Assembly: GCA_022798155.1 (NCBI GenBank)
Contig: JAAWLY010000113.1
Location: forward strand, 1 to 7,105
Reading direction: 5' to 3'
Length of the DNA: 7,105 bases
Source of the DNA: Lawsonibacter sp.
GTDB taxonomy: Bacteria > Bacillota > Clostridia > Oscillospirales > Oscillospiraceae
How positions within the stretch are numbered: position 1 is the first letter of the stretch; each line of letters starts with the position of its first letter. This document shows, one piece after another, positions 1 to 5,818 of the stretch. A program made the translations under genes and the position numbers. The notes beneath the pieces were generated by a model. The model was not told where the DNA came from. It saw only the letters and a list, made by a program, of their open reading frames with translations, and did no database searches.

Positions 1-1
1 G

Positions 2-517
2 GCCGCGGCGGTGGCGGGAGCGATTGCCGGGGAGAGCGACCCCGCCGTCCCCCTGGGGGGCGCGGAGCTGCTGGGCCTGAACGGGCTGTCCGCCCGGCTG
101 GAGGACAACGACGTGGACCGCCTGATCCTGGGCGGCGTCACTCCGGTGGAGAGCCTGGGCGGCATAATCAGCGTGGTCCGAGGCGTGACCACCCGCACCG
201 CCTCCGGCGGAACGCCCGACTCCTCCTGGCGGGATCTGTCCGCCATCCGGGTGGTGGACGACGTGATCCCCGGCCTGCGCTCCGCCCTGCGCGCCCGGTT
301 CCGCCGGGCCAAAAACACCCCCCAGAGCCGGGGGGCCATCCGCGCCCAGGTGGTGCTGGAGCTGGAGAACAAGCTGGCCAGGGAGATTATCACCGGCTAT
401 GAGGACGTGTCCGTCTCCGCCGACCCCCAGGACCCCACACGGTGCCTGGTGGAGTTCTCCTTCACTGTGGCCCACGGGCTCAACCAGATCTGGCTGACGG
501 CCCACATCACCGTTTAA
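2..517 (+). CDS. Contractile tail sheath protein, C-terminal part (5' truncated by window edge)
   Basis: The reading frame is open from the first bases of the window, so this is the last 171 residues of a longer protein; family members are usually about 350-480 residues. The GTG at position 11 is an internal valine and not a start. Visible hallmarks of the XkdK/FI-like sheath family are an Ala-rich helix followed by GESDPAVPLGG, the segment LILGGVTPVESLGG, the strand R-D-L-S-A-I-R-V-V-D-D, and a final region with DPQDPTRCLVEFSFTVAHGLNQI. The C-terminal domain of sheath proteins packs around the inner tube and drives contraction. The next gene is the tube protein 12 bases downstream, the standard sheath-tube order. 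The TAA stop overlaps the ribosome binding site of the tube gene. Family assignment rests on recalled motifs and gene order. Confidence 0.88.
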   Translation, partial: AAAVAGAIAGESDPAVPLGGAELLGLNGLSARLEDNDVDRLILGGVTPVESLGGIISVVRGVTTRTASGGTPDSSWRDLSAIRVVDDVIPGLRSALRARFRRAKNTPQSRGAIRAQVVLELENKLAREIITGYEDVSVSADPQDPTRCLVEFSFTVAHGLNQIWLTAHITV

Positions 518-522
518 GGAGG
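516..522 (+). promoter_or_regulatory. Ribosome binding site of tail tube gene
   Basis: AAGGAGG lies 7 bases before ATG 530 and overlaps the stop codon of the sheath gene. A perfect Shine-Dalgarno match suits a structural protein needed in high copy and fixes the tube start at 530. Confidence 0.85.
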
Positions 523-529
523 TTACATC

Positions 530-919
530 ATGAGTATCCCAGGTTTTCCCACCAGCAGCGACATCTATCTGGAGGCAGACGGCACGCGGGTGGCGGTGGT
601 GCAGAGCTATTCCGCCAAGACCACCAAGAGCAGCACCGCCGTGGAGGCCTTCGGCGAGGCGGAGCCGGTGGCCACCGTCCCCGGCCAGGCCGCCCACGTC
701 ATCGAGCTGACCCGGCTCTACGCCACCGACGAGGCCATCCGGGACGGAATTGACTTCTACTCCATGGAGAACTTCTCCCTGGTCATCTGCAAGCCGGACA
801 AGAAGATTATCTATTCCGACTGCCAGTGGAGCTCCATCCAGGAGAGCGCCAGCATCGGCAGTATGGTGCTGGAGAAGGTCACCCTGGTGGCCTCCCGGCG
901 CATCGAAACGGGGGTCTGA
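530..919 (+). CDS. Phage tail tube protein (contractile tail, XkdM-like position)
   Basis: This 129-residue protein directly follows the sheath gene, as tail tube proteins do in contractile phages and tail-like bacteriocins. The N-terminus (MSIPGFPTSSDIYLE) and the predicted beta-rich body with short strands (TRVAVVQSYSAKTT, HVIELTRLYAT, FSLVICKPDKKIIYSDCQW, SMVLEKVTLVASRRI) fit a Hcp/tube-type beta-barrel with one helix (DEAIRDGIDFYSM, about residues 67-79). Such proteins stack as hexameric rings to form the inner tube pushed through the target envelope. A length of about 130 residues is normal for Firmicutes tube proteins. The start is set by a perfect SD. The stop is two bases before the next ATG, so translation is probably coupled. 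Function is inferred from position, size and strand pattern. Confidence 0.8.
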   Translation: MSIPGFPTSSDIYLEADGTRVAVVQSYSAKTTKSSTAVEAFGEAEPVATVPGQAAHVIELTRLYATDEAIRDGIDFYSMENFSLVICKPDKKIIYSDCQWSSIQESASIGSMVLEKVTLVASRRIETGV

Positions 920-921
920 CC

Positions 922-1560
922 ATGACCCCGTCCATCTTGGCCGGACGGGACCGCGTCGGCCTGGAGGAGGGCCTCGAGCTGCGGCTGCTGTCCGCCCTGG
1001 AGGTGCTCCAGGCCCGGCGGGAGGCGGAGGAGCTGGCTGCCAGCGGCCGGGAGAGGGCCCTGTGCTCCAACGCCTGCCTGCTCGCCCGGGCCCTGGAGCG
1101 CGCGGAGGACCGCTCCCCCGTCTTTGACAGCGGCCGGGCCGTGCTGGCCGGGCTGACGGTGGAGGAGATCGCCGCCCTGGCCGGACGCTGGGCCGCCTTC
1201 AGCCGGGAGAGCAATCCAGGGCTGGACCTGCCCCAGGAGGAGCTGGAGCGGGTCAAGGACAATCTTCAACGCGACCCCGGCGAGCGGCTGCGCTGGCGGG
1301 TGTTGCGGCAGTTTCACGCCCTGCCCTCCGAGGGGCGGACCCGGGCCATGCGGGAGCGGGACTATCTGTGGTGCCTGGCCAACGGCCTGCTGGACCGGGA
1401 GGAGCAGCTGGAGCGGATGTGCCCCGCCTGCCGGGAGCGGGCCCTGGAGGAGCGCTGCCCCGTCTGCGGTCAGCCCGCCGCCCAGGGGGAGGGCTGGAAC
1501 AACCCCGCCTTCGACCCCGACCGCTTCGCACAGCTGAAGGAGGGGAAAGAGCTTGACTGA
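922..1560 (+). CDS. Putative tail assembly chaperone-position protein with CxxC/CxxC knuckle
   Basis: This is a 212-residue, Glu/Arg/Leu-rich, probably helical protein starting at ATG 922, two bases after the tube stop. The frame stays open upstream to 826, but that part overlaps the tube gene, and the 922 start fits translational coupling; no strong SD is visible. The location after the tube is where XkdN/gpG-type tail assembly chaperones sit. Those proteins bind the tape measure and guide tube polymerisation. Residues 73-100 (AVLAGLTVEEIAALAGRWAAFSRE) form a helix-rich core. Near the C-terminus, CPAC (167-170) and CPVC (179-182), eight residues apart, look like a zinc knuckle, which classical tail chaperones lack. 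The last codons overlap the next gene by eight bases in another frame. The coding call is firm; the chaperone role is inferred from position only. Confidence 0.6.
   Translation: MTPSILAGRDRVGLEEGLELRLLSALEVLQARREAEELAASGRERALCSNACLLARALERAEDRSPVFDSGRAVLAGLTVEEIAALAGRWAAFSRESNPGLDLPQEELERVKDNLQRDPGERLRWRVLRQFHALPSEGRTRAMRERDYLWCLANGLLDREEQLERMCPACRERALEERCPVCGQPAAQGEGWNNPAFDPDRFAQLKEGKELD
1537..1543 (+). promoter_or_regulatory. Ribosome binding site supporting TTG start at 1553
   Basis: AAGGAGG inside the end of the preceding gene lies 9 bases before TTG 1553. It supports independent or coupled initiation of the proline-rich protein at a TTG codon that overlaps the upstream stop region. Confidence 0.75.
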
Positions 1561-2122
1561 CTATCTGGAGGAGCTGCTGGAGAACACCGGCGCCCTGCTG
1601 GAGCAGGTGCGGCGGATGGACCGGGAGGGCGGGGCTCCGGTATCCCAGGGCGCGCTCCCCTCCCCCGCCCCGGCGGCGGGACCGTCTCAGGCAGAACACA
1701 GGGCCACCCAGGGCACGCCCTCCCCGGAGGAGGACACATCACAGAAGGAGCCCTCCCCGCCCTCCCCCCAGGGCCAGCCGGATTTGGAAATCCCCCGGCG
1801 GGTACCCACCCCCCTGGAAGAAGGACCCGATCCCTCCCCTCTCCTGGAACAGCTCCAGCGGCTGGAGCGGGCGGCCGCCTTCTCCCCCCCAGCCGCCGGG
1901 CAGGCCGCCGGACAGAGGGGCGGTTCCTTCCCCCTCGCCCTGTCTAAGTCGGGGGGTGGGAGTCTATTCCCCAATTTAGAGGACCTCCCCGGCCAGAGCG
2001 CAGGGGGAGAGCCGGCGGCTGCCCTCCCTCTGTCCGGCGGCGGGCTGGACTGGGCCCAGCAGGCCGACCGGGCCTTCCGCCGGGACAGCCGCCGGTATGA
2101 CGGCGGGTTCTATCTCTACTAG
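1553..2122 (+). CDS. Proline-rich protein of unknown function in the tape-measure slot
   Basis: This 189-residue protein starts at TTG and overlaps the upstream gene by 8 bases. I do not recognise a family. Residues 1-22 (MTDYLEELLENTGALLEQVRR) are probably an amphipathic helix. Residues 28-97 hold about 18 prolines with Ser, Glu and Gln and are probably disordered. Residues 97-109 (LLEQLQRLERAAA) are a second short helix. A Gly/Ser-rich stretch follows (120-165). The C-terminal segment from 166 is charged and ends in YDGGFYLY, a distinctive aromatic tail that could be a docking peptide. No signal peptide or membrane segment is visible. It occupies the place of the tape-measure gene between chaperone position and LysM gene, but is far too short and too proline-rich for an ordinary tape measure. 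It could be a reduced tape measure, a linker or scaffold for tube initiation, or an internal cargo. None of these can be decided from sequence alone. Confidence 0.75.
   Translation: MTDYLEELLENTGALLEQVRRMDREGGAPVSQGALPSPAPAAGPSQAEHRATQGTPSPEEDTSQKEPSPPSPQGQPDLEIPRRVPTPLEEGPDPSPLLEQLQRLERAAAFSPPAAGQAAGQRGGSFPLALSKSGGGSLFPNLEDLPGQSAGGEPAAALPLSGGGLDWAQQADRAFRRDSRRYDGGFYLY
1943..1980 (+). repeat. Imperfect inverted repeat within the proline-rich gene
   Basis: TCTAAGTCGGGG (1943-1954) faces CCCCAATTTAGA (1969-1980) across a 14-base loop. Ten of twelve positions pair canonically, one is G-T, and one is C-A mismatched. The segment is poorer in GC than its surroundings and encodes SKSGGGSLFPNLED. 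It may be an inserted palindromic element that the reading frame absorbed, or chance. Confidence 0.4.
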
Positions 2123-2257
2123 GAATTCGCGGCGCGCCCAGAGGCGGATATGATCCGCCCGCTTTACAGAAACCGCCGCATATCTCGCGCGGACGGGTAA
2201 TACCCGCCCCTACAGGGCCTGCCGGCAATGTAATACCGCTGTAAAAGGAGGAATCTG
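2123..2257 (+). repeat. Intergenic gap with palindromic repeats before the LysM gene
   Basis: These 135 bases without a gene carry two palindromes. GGCGGAT / ATCCGCC (2143-2149 and 2153-2159) is a perfect 7-base stem with a 3-base loop. CGGGTA / TACCCG (2194-2199 and 2201-2206) is perfect around one central base and is followed by CCCCTACAGGGCC. The second element (2192-2221) closely matches the element at 3851-3879 downstream, so it is a dispersed repeat of REP or MITE type. No poly-T run follows either stem, so they are not obvious terminators, and no convincing promoter is visible. AAGGAGG at 2245-2251 is the ribosome binding site of the LysM gene. Confidence 0.65.
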
Positions 2258-2839
2258 ATGAATTTATCTCCCATGCGCTTCCGCAGCTACACCTGGCCCC
2301 ACAACCCCCGGGTCTACTCCATCGACTACCACCGGATGGTGTCCGCCCACAAGCTGCCCTTCGGCCTGTATCAGCTCCAGGACCTGGGGCGGACCAACCG
2401 GGTCATGAAGGGGGAAGGGGAATTTGTGGGCGAGGGGGCCTACGGGCAGTTCGGCCAGCTGGCCAACACCTTCTACGCGGAGGGCCCGGGCCTGCTGGTC
2501 CACCCCCTCTGGCAGGCCTCCAACGCCTACTTCGTCGCCCTGCGGCTGGAACAGGAACCCCGGCCCGACTACGTGCGCTACTCCTTTGAATTCTGGGAGG
2601 AAAACGAGCAGTGCAGCGGCGTGGCCACCCGGGTTATCGACGTGGTTCAGGCCGGCGGAGGGACCGGCGAGACCTCCGCCCCCTCCCCCCAGGCCGTCTG
2701 GCACCGGGTGGTGAAGGGAGACACCCTGTGGGCCCTGGCCCAGCGGTACGGCCTGTCGCTGGCCGAACTGATTGCCCTGAATCCCCAGATTAAAAACCCC
2801 AATCTGATTCGGGTGGGAGAGGAGGTCCGGGTGGGTTGA
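2258..2839 (+). CDS. LysM-domain baseplate/hub protein (XkdP-like)
   Basis: This 193-residue protein has a clear C-terminal LysM domain (about 149-192): HRVVKGDTLWALAQRYGLSL, then ELIALNPQIKNPNLI and GEEVRVG. The N-terminal part resembles the start of Mu gpN/DNA-circularisation-type tail proteins, with GEGEFVGEGAYGQFGQL (52-68) followed by LLVHPLW and a strand ending in YVRYSFEFWEE (105-115). A Gly/Ser/Pro linker (about 132-146) joins the two. In PBSX-like and diffocin clusters, a LysM protein sits between the tape measure and the XkdQ hub and links tube to hub; LysM may also bind peptidoglycan or act as a protein-interaction fold. AAGGAGG lies 6 bases before ATG 2258. The stop overlaps the TTG start of the next gene (TTGA). 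Confidence 0.88.
   Translation: MNLSPMRFRSYTWPHNPRVYSIDYHRMVSAHKLPFGLYQLQDLGRTNRVMKGEGEFVGEGAYGQFGQLANTFYAEGPGLLVHPLWQASNAYFVALRLEQEPRPDYVRYSFEFWEENEQCSGVATRVIDVVQAGGGTGETSAPSPQAVWHRVVKGDTLWALAQRYGLSLAELIALNPQIKNPNLIRVGEEVRVG
2818..2825 (+). promoter_or_regulatory. Ribosome binding site for the hub gene TTG start
   Basis: AGAGGAGG lies 10 bases upstream of TTG 2836, inside the LysM coding sequence. An in-frame ATG at 2848 would be 22 bases away, too far, so the TTG is preferred. Confidence 0.6.
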
Positions 2840-3786
2840 CAGCCTATATGACCGACGCCGCCGGAAAGCGGTGGGCCCTCCCCGACCTGACAGCCTGGCG
2901 GCTGGAGTACACCGCCGGCTCCCCCTGCGACAGCTTCTGGCTGCGCTGCCTCTGGGACCGGGACAGCGACGCGCATCCGGAGGACTGGGTGGGCTTTCTG
3001 GCCTATCACGACGGGCGGCAGGTGTTTACCGGGCTGGTGGACGAGTGCGAGGTGACCGCCGGCCCCGGCGGGCAGCTGCTGGAGCTCTCCGGCCGGGGAA
3101 TGGCCGCCCGGCTGCTGGACAACGAGGCCCTGGGCCAGGACTACCAGTCCGCCACCCAGGCCGACATCCTCCGGGACCACGTCACCCCCTACGGCATCGA
3201 CACCGCCCCCGGGGCCCACCTGCCCCCCGTCTCCCAGTTCTCCATCGCCACCGGGAGCAGCGAGTGGTCGGTGGTCTATGAGTTCGCCCGCTACCACGGC
3301 GGGGTGGCCCCCCGGTTCGACCGCCAGGGCCGTCTGGTCCTCACCGGTTGGAACGACAGCCAGGAGCGGGTCATAGACGACGCCACCCCTGTCCTCTCCC
3401 TCACCCGCCGGGACCGGCGCTACGGCGCCCTGTCTCAGGTGCTCATCCGGGACCGGTGGAGCGGCCGGGTGGAGACGGTGAGCAACCCGGACTTTCAAAA
3501 AGCGGGCGGCCAGGCCCGGCGTGTCATCACCATGCCCACCCGGAGCAGCTACAAGGCCATGCGTTACTCCGGCCAATTCCAGCTGGACAAGTCGGCCAGC
3601 GAGCTGTATCGGGTGGAGGCGACCGTGGGGGAACTGTTCTGCGTCTGGCCCGGCGACCTGGTAACGGTGCAGCGCTCCGGCTGGGGCTGGAACGGCCGCT
3701 ACCGGGCCGCCCAGGTGACCGTGGGGGCGGACGCCGGAGGCCGTTGGAGCAAGATCGAGCTGGCCGCCCCGGATTTTGTAGTGTGA
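2836..3786 (+). CDS. Baseplate hub protein, gpD / XkdQ-like
   Basis: This 316-residue protein has the size and features of the XkdQ / late-control-D hub family. The N-terminal part is beta-rich, with short strands such as AWRLEYTAG and DWVGFLAYHDGRQVFTGLVDECEV (about 50-73). The segment LLELSGRGMAARLLDNEAL (81-99) is a family hallmark, as is SATQADILRDHV (105-116). The C-terminal part contains LYRVEATVGELFCVWPGDLVTV (about 257-278) and a WNGRYRAAQV strand typical of the last hub domain. The hub trimer bridges the symmetry change between tube and spike. It starts at TTG 2836 with a 4-base overlap with the LysM gene, so translation is probably coupled; ATG 2848 is an alternative start four codons in. 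It is followed by a repeat-containing gap and then the spike gene, its usual partner. Confidence 0.87.
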   Translation: MTAYMTDAAGKRWALPDLTAWRLEYTAGSPCDSFWLRCLWDRDSDAHPEDWVGFLAYHDGRQVFTGLVDECEVTAGPGGQLLELSGRGMAARLLDNEALGQDYQSATQADILRDHVTPYGIDTAPGAHLPPVSQFSIATGSSEWSVVYEFARYHGGVAPRFDRQGRLVLTGWNDSQERVIDDATPVLSLTRRDRRYGALSQVLIRDRWSGRVETVSNPDFQKAGGQARRVITMPTRSSYKAMRYSGQFQLDKSASELYRVEATVGELFCVWPGDLVTVQRSGWGWNGRYRAAQVTVGADAGGRWSKIELAAPDFVV

Positions 3787-3923
3787 CAACGTCTGTTTGA
3801 ACATGCTGCCGCCCGTTTTTGTGATACATCTTCTTTTCCTTGGCCATGCGGGCGGATAATTCCGCCTCTACTGGGCCCGCAATTTCTGGCAGGATGGCGC
3901 AATACATGGATGAGGTGATAAAT
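3787..3923 (+). repeat. Intergenic gap with a dispersed palindromic repeat
   Basis: These 137 bases separate the hub and spike genes in an otherwise compact operon. GGCGGA / TCCGCC (3851-3856 and 3861-3866) is a perfect 6-base stem with a TAAT loop, followed by CTCTACTGGGCCCG, and the unit 3851-3879 aligns with 2192-2221 with few differences. The frame of the spike gene is open through part of this gap from TTG 3840, but the translation there derives from the repeat and has no SD, so I treat it as non-coding. No T-run follows the stem and no promoter is convincing. Confidence 0.6.
3912..3919 (+). promoter_or_regulatory. Ribosome binding site fixing the spike gene start
   Basis: GAGGTGAT, a match to the extended anti-SD, ends 4 bases before ATG 3924 (8 bases from its GAGG core). 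In-frame upstream starts (3840, 3894, 3906) lack such a site. Confidence 0.75.
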
Positions 3924-4319
3924 ATGTGGACATCGGAACGAAACAGGAACCTCCCCGTGCGGGAGGCGGCGGCGGAGCTGGGCACCGTCACTCTGGGAGG
4001 GGACCCGGCGGGGGTCAGCCTGGGGGGCGAGCGGCGATGGCTCACCGTATACACCCCCGGCGGCTACAGCTGGCGGCCCACCGCCGGGGACAAGGTGCTG
4101 GTGCTCAAGGCGGGGGCCGAGGGGGAATCTCCCTGCATTCTGGGCACCGTCCAGGACGCGGAGGGCGACGCCCCCCTGGGGCCGGGGGAGGTGCAAATCA
4201 AGGGCGGGGAGAGCACCATCCGCCTGGGACAGGAGCGGCTGGAGCTGTCCGGCCAGGTATTTGTCAACGGGCAGTCCCTGGCCGATCTTATCACCGCGAT
4301 TGTGATTTCCCTGCTGTGA
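3924..4319 (+). CDS. Short baseplate spike protein, gpV-like
   Basis: This 131-residue protein looks like a short version of the Mu gp45/P2 gpV central spike. An OB-fold-like part includes LGTVTLGG (19-26), WLTVYTPGGYSWRPTAGDKVLVLKAG (39-64) and PCILGTVQD (70-78). A repetitive beta-helix-like part follows: GEVQIKGGESTIRLGQERLELSGQVFVNG (88-116). Such spikes cap the hub and pierce the target membrane. It is shorter than typical gpV proteins (about 200 residues). The iron-binding HxH tip is absent, and instead it ends in a hydrophobic segment, LADLITAIVISLL. The ATG 3924 start is chosen from its SD. In PBSX-type operons this slot is taken by XkdR (DUF2577), a related small protein, so that label is also possible. 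Confidence 0.75.
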   Translation: MWTSERNRNLPVREAAAELGTVTLGGDPAGVSLGGERRWLTVYTPGGYSWRPTAGDKVLVLKAGAEGESPCILGTVQDAEGDAPLGPGEVQIKGGESTIRLGQERLELSGQVFVNGQSLADLITAIVISLL

Positions 4320-4380
4320 CGCCCGCCAGACCAAGAAGAAACCTTTTCGCAAAATTCAGGAGTATGAGGGAGGAAACAGT

Positions 4381-4725
4381 ATGGAGTGGAAGCTGACCGA
4401 CGGGGACTATGTCCCCGATGGGACGGGCGGGCTGACCGCCCTGTCCGGGGGCGAGGAGGTGCTGGCCCGGGTGCTCTACCGCCTCACCGCCCGCCGGGGA
4501 GCTCTGCCCTTCCTGCCCCAGCTGGGCAGCCGGCTGTATCAGCTGGGCCGGGAACGGCCCTCCGCCCGCCAGGCCCTGGCCACCCAGTATGTGGCCGAGG
4601 CCCTTCGGGCAGAGCCCAATTTAACGGTGCAATCGGTGGAGCTGGACCAGGCTGGCGACACAGGGACCCTCACCGTCCGCCTGGACTGGAAGGGCGAGGC
4701 CCTCACCGTCCAGGTCCGGGTGTAA
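4381..4725 (+). CDS. gp25-like baseplate wedge protein (XkdS-like position)
   Basis: This 114-residue protein has the GPW/gp25 pattern. An N-terminal turn-rich lead is followed by EEVLARVLYRLTARRGALPFLPQLGSRLYQL (25-55), in which the R-x3-LP-x3-GS-x-L region is the family signature. A helix (RQALATQYVAEALRAEP, 63-79) and a strand pair follow, VQSVELDQAG and GTLTVRLDWKGEALTVQVRV (83-114). gp25 is the wedge protein that nucleates sheath assembly, and its fold resembles part of the sheath. GAGGGAGGA (4366-4374) lies 6 bases before ATG 4381. A 61-base gap separates it from the spike gene, and the baseplate J gene follows 46 bases later. Confidence 0.85.
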   Translation: MEWKLTDGDYVPDGTGGLTALSGGEEVLARVLYRLTARRGALPFLPQLGSRLYQLGRERPSARQALATQYVAEALRAEPNLTVQSVELDQAGDTGTLTVRLDWKGEALTVQVRV

Positions 4726-4771
4726 CACACCCCGGCCCACCAAGCAAAGGGAGTGAAACAACATAAAAAAC

Positions 4772-5818
4772 ATGGACGAAATTTATCAGGAGATGCTCTC
4801 CTGCTTCGGCGAGCGGACCGGCCTGGAGCCCCGGGAGGGCTGCGACCTGTCCGCCCGGCTCTACGCCCTGGCCGCCCAGGTGTACGCCCTGTACGTCCAG
4901 GCGGACTGGGTGGTCCGGCAGGCCTTCCCCCAGACGGCGGAGGGGGAGTATCTGGACCGCCACGCCCAGCTGCGCAGCCTGGAGCGCAAGCCGGCGGTGG
5001 CCGCCCAGGGGGTGGTCCGGTTTACCGCCGGGGAGGCGGCCGCCGCCCCCAGGGACATCCCCAGGGGCACAGTGTGCATGACCACCGGGCTGGTGCGGTT
5101 CGAGACCGTCCGGGACGCCGTTTTGGAGGCCGGCGCCCTATGGGCCGACGTCCCCGTCCGGGCGCTGGAGCCCGGGTCAGCGGGCAACGTGTCCGCCGGA
5201 ACCATCGTCTCCATGGCGGTGGCCCCTATGGGCGTCTCCGCCTGTACCAACCCCCAGCCCTGCGCCGGCGGGGCCGACGGCGAGACCGACGCCGCCCTCC
5301 GGGCCCGGGTGCTGGAGAGCTTTAAGCGCCTGCCCAACGGGGCCAACGCCGCCTTCTATCAGCAGGGAGCCCTGTCCTTTGACCAGGTGGCCGCAGCGGC
5401 GGTGGTCTCCCGGCCCCGGGGGGTGGGTTCGGTGGACGTGGTCCCCGCCACCCTGGCCGGCCTGCCCGGCCAGGAGCTGCTGGAGCAGCTGGAGGACTAC
5501 TTCCAGGCCCGGCGGGAGATCGCCGTGGACCTGCAGGTGCGGGCCCCAAAGCCAGTGACGGTGAACATCGCCGTTCAGGTGGAGTGCTCCCAGGGCCAGG
5601 ACCAGGAGCTGGTGCTGCCCCGGGTGGAGCAGACCCTGCGGGACTGGTTCACCGGAAAACTGCTGGGTCAGGATATTCTCCGGGCCAGGCTGGGCAGCCT
5701 GATCTACAGCTGTGAGGGGGTGGAGAACTACGCCATCTCCGCCCCGGCGGCCGACGTGAGGATCCAGCCCGATGTGCTGCCCATCCTGGGTACGCTGACG
5801 GTGGAGGGGATGGCATGA
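4772..5818 (+). CDS. Baseplate J protein (XkdT / gp47-like)
   Basis: This 348-residue protein is of usual length and clearly a baseplate J family member. TAEGEYLDRHAQLRSLERKP (55-74) is the conserved entry motif. IPRGTVC (96-102), EPGSAGNVSAGTI (133-145) and GGADGETDAALRARVLESF (166-184) follow in the usual order. The C-terminal half (about 261-345) is an alpha/beta region with paired strands (PVTVNIAVQVEC, ILRARLGSLIYSCEGVENYAI). Baseplate J is the main wedge protein, surrounding the hub and linking gp25 to the YmfQ-like protein. The only in-frame start is ATG 4772, since a stop lies at 4754. The nearest SD-like run, AGGGAG (4748-4753), is about 18 bases away, so initiation may be weaker than for neighbours. 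It overlaps the next gene by ATGA. Confidence 0.93.
   Translation: MDEIYQEMLSCFGERTGLEPREGCDLSARLYALAAQVYALYVQADWVVRQAFPQTAEGEYLDRHAQLRSLERKPAVAAQGVVRFTAGEAAAAPRDIPRGTVCMTTGLVRFETVRDAVLEAGALWADVPVRALEPGSAGNVSAGTIVSMAVAPMGVSACTNPQPCAGGADGETDAALRARVLESFKRLPNGANAAFYQQGALSFDQVAAAAVVSRPRGVGSVDVVPATLAGLPGQELLEQLEDYFQARREIAVDLQVRAPKPVTVNIAVQVECSQGQDQELVLPRVEQTLRDWFTGKLLGQDILRARLGSLIYSCEGVENYAISAPAADVRIQPDVLPILGTLTVEGMA
5803..5810 (+). promoter_or_regulatory. Ribosome binding site of YmfQ-like gene
   Basis: GGAGGGGA lies 4 bases before ATG 5815, inside the baseplate J gene. With the ATGA overlap it indicates coupled translation of the two wedge proteins. Confidence 0.7.

Noticed and set aside
826..921. 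Longer version of the chaperone-position protein starting at ATG 826.
   Set aside because: It would overlap the tube gene by nearly 100 bases, and ATG 922 just after the tube stop is the natural coupled start.
2123..2257. Possible transcription terminator between the proline-rich and LysM genes.
   Set aside because: The stems are not followed by a T-run, and the operon continues downstream without a visible new promoter.
2647..3804. Long - strand open frame of about 385 codons opposite the hub gene.
   Set aside because: It is antisense to a well-supported hub gene, its composition is that of an antisense GC-rich shadow, and it has no recognisable motifs.
3787..3923. An open - strand frame across the hub-spike gap encoding a plausible-looking hydrophilic segment (SARMAKEKKMYHKNGRQ).
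   Set aside because: It has no ribosome binding site and runs without a stop into the antisense of the hub gene. It also includes the palindromic repeat, so it is most likely chance in a GC-rich region.
3840..3923. N-terminal extension of the spike protein from TTG 3840.
   Set aside because: The extension translates the dispersed repeat and has no SD, whereas ATG 3924 has a clear GAGGTGAT site.
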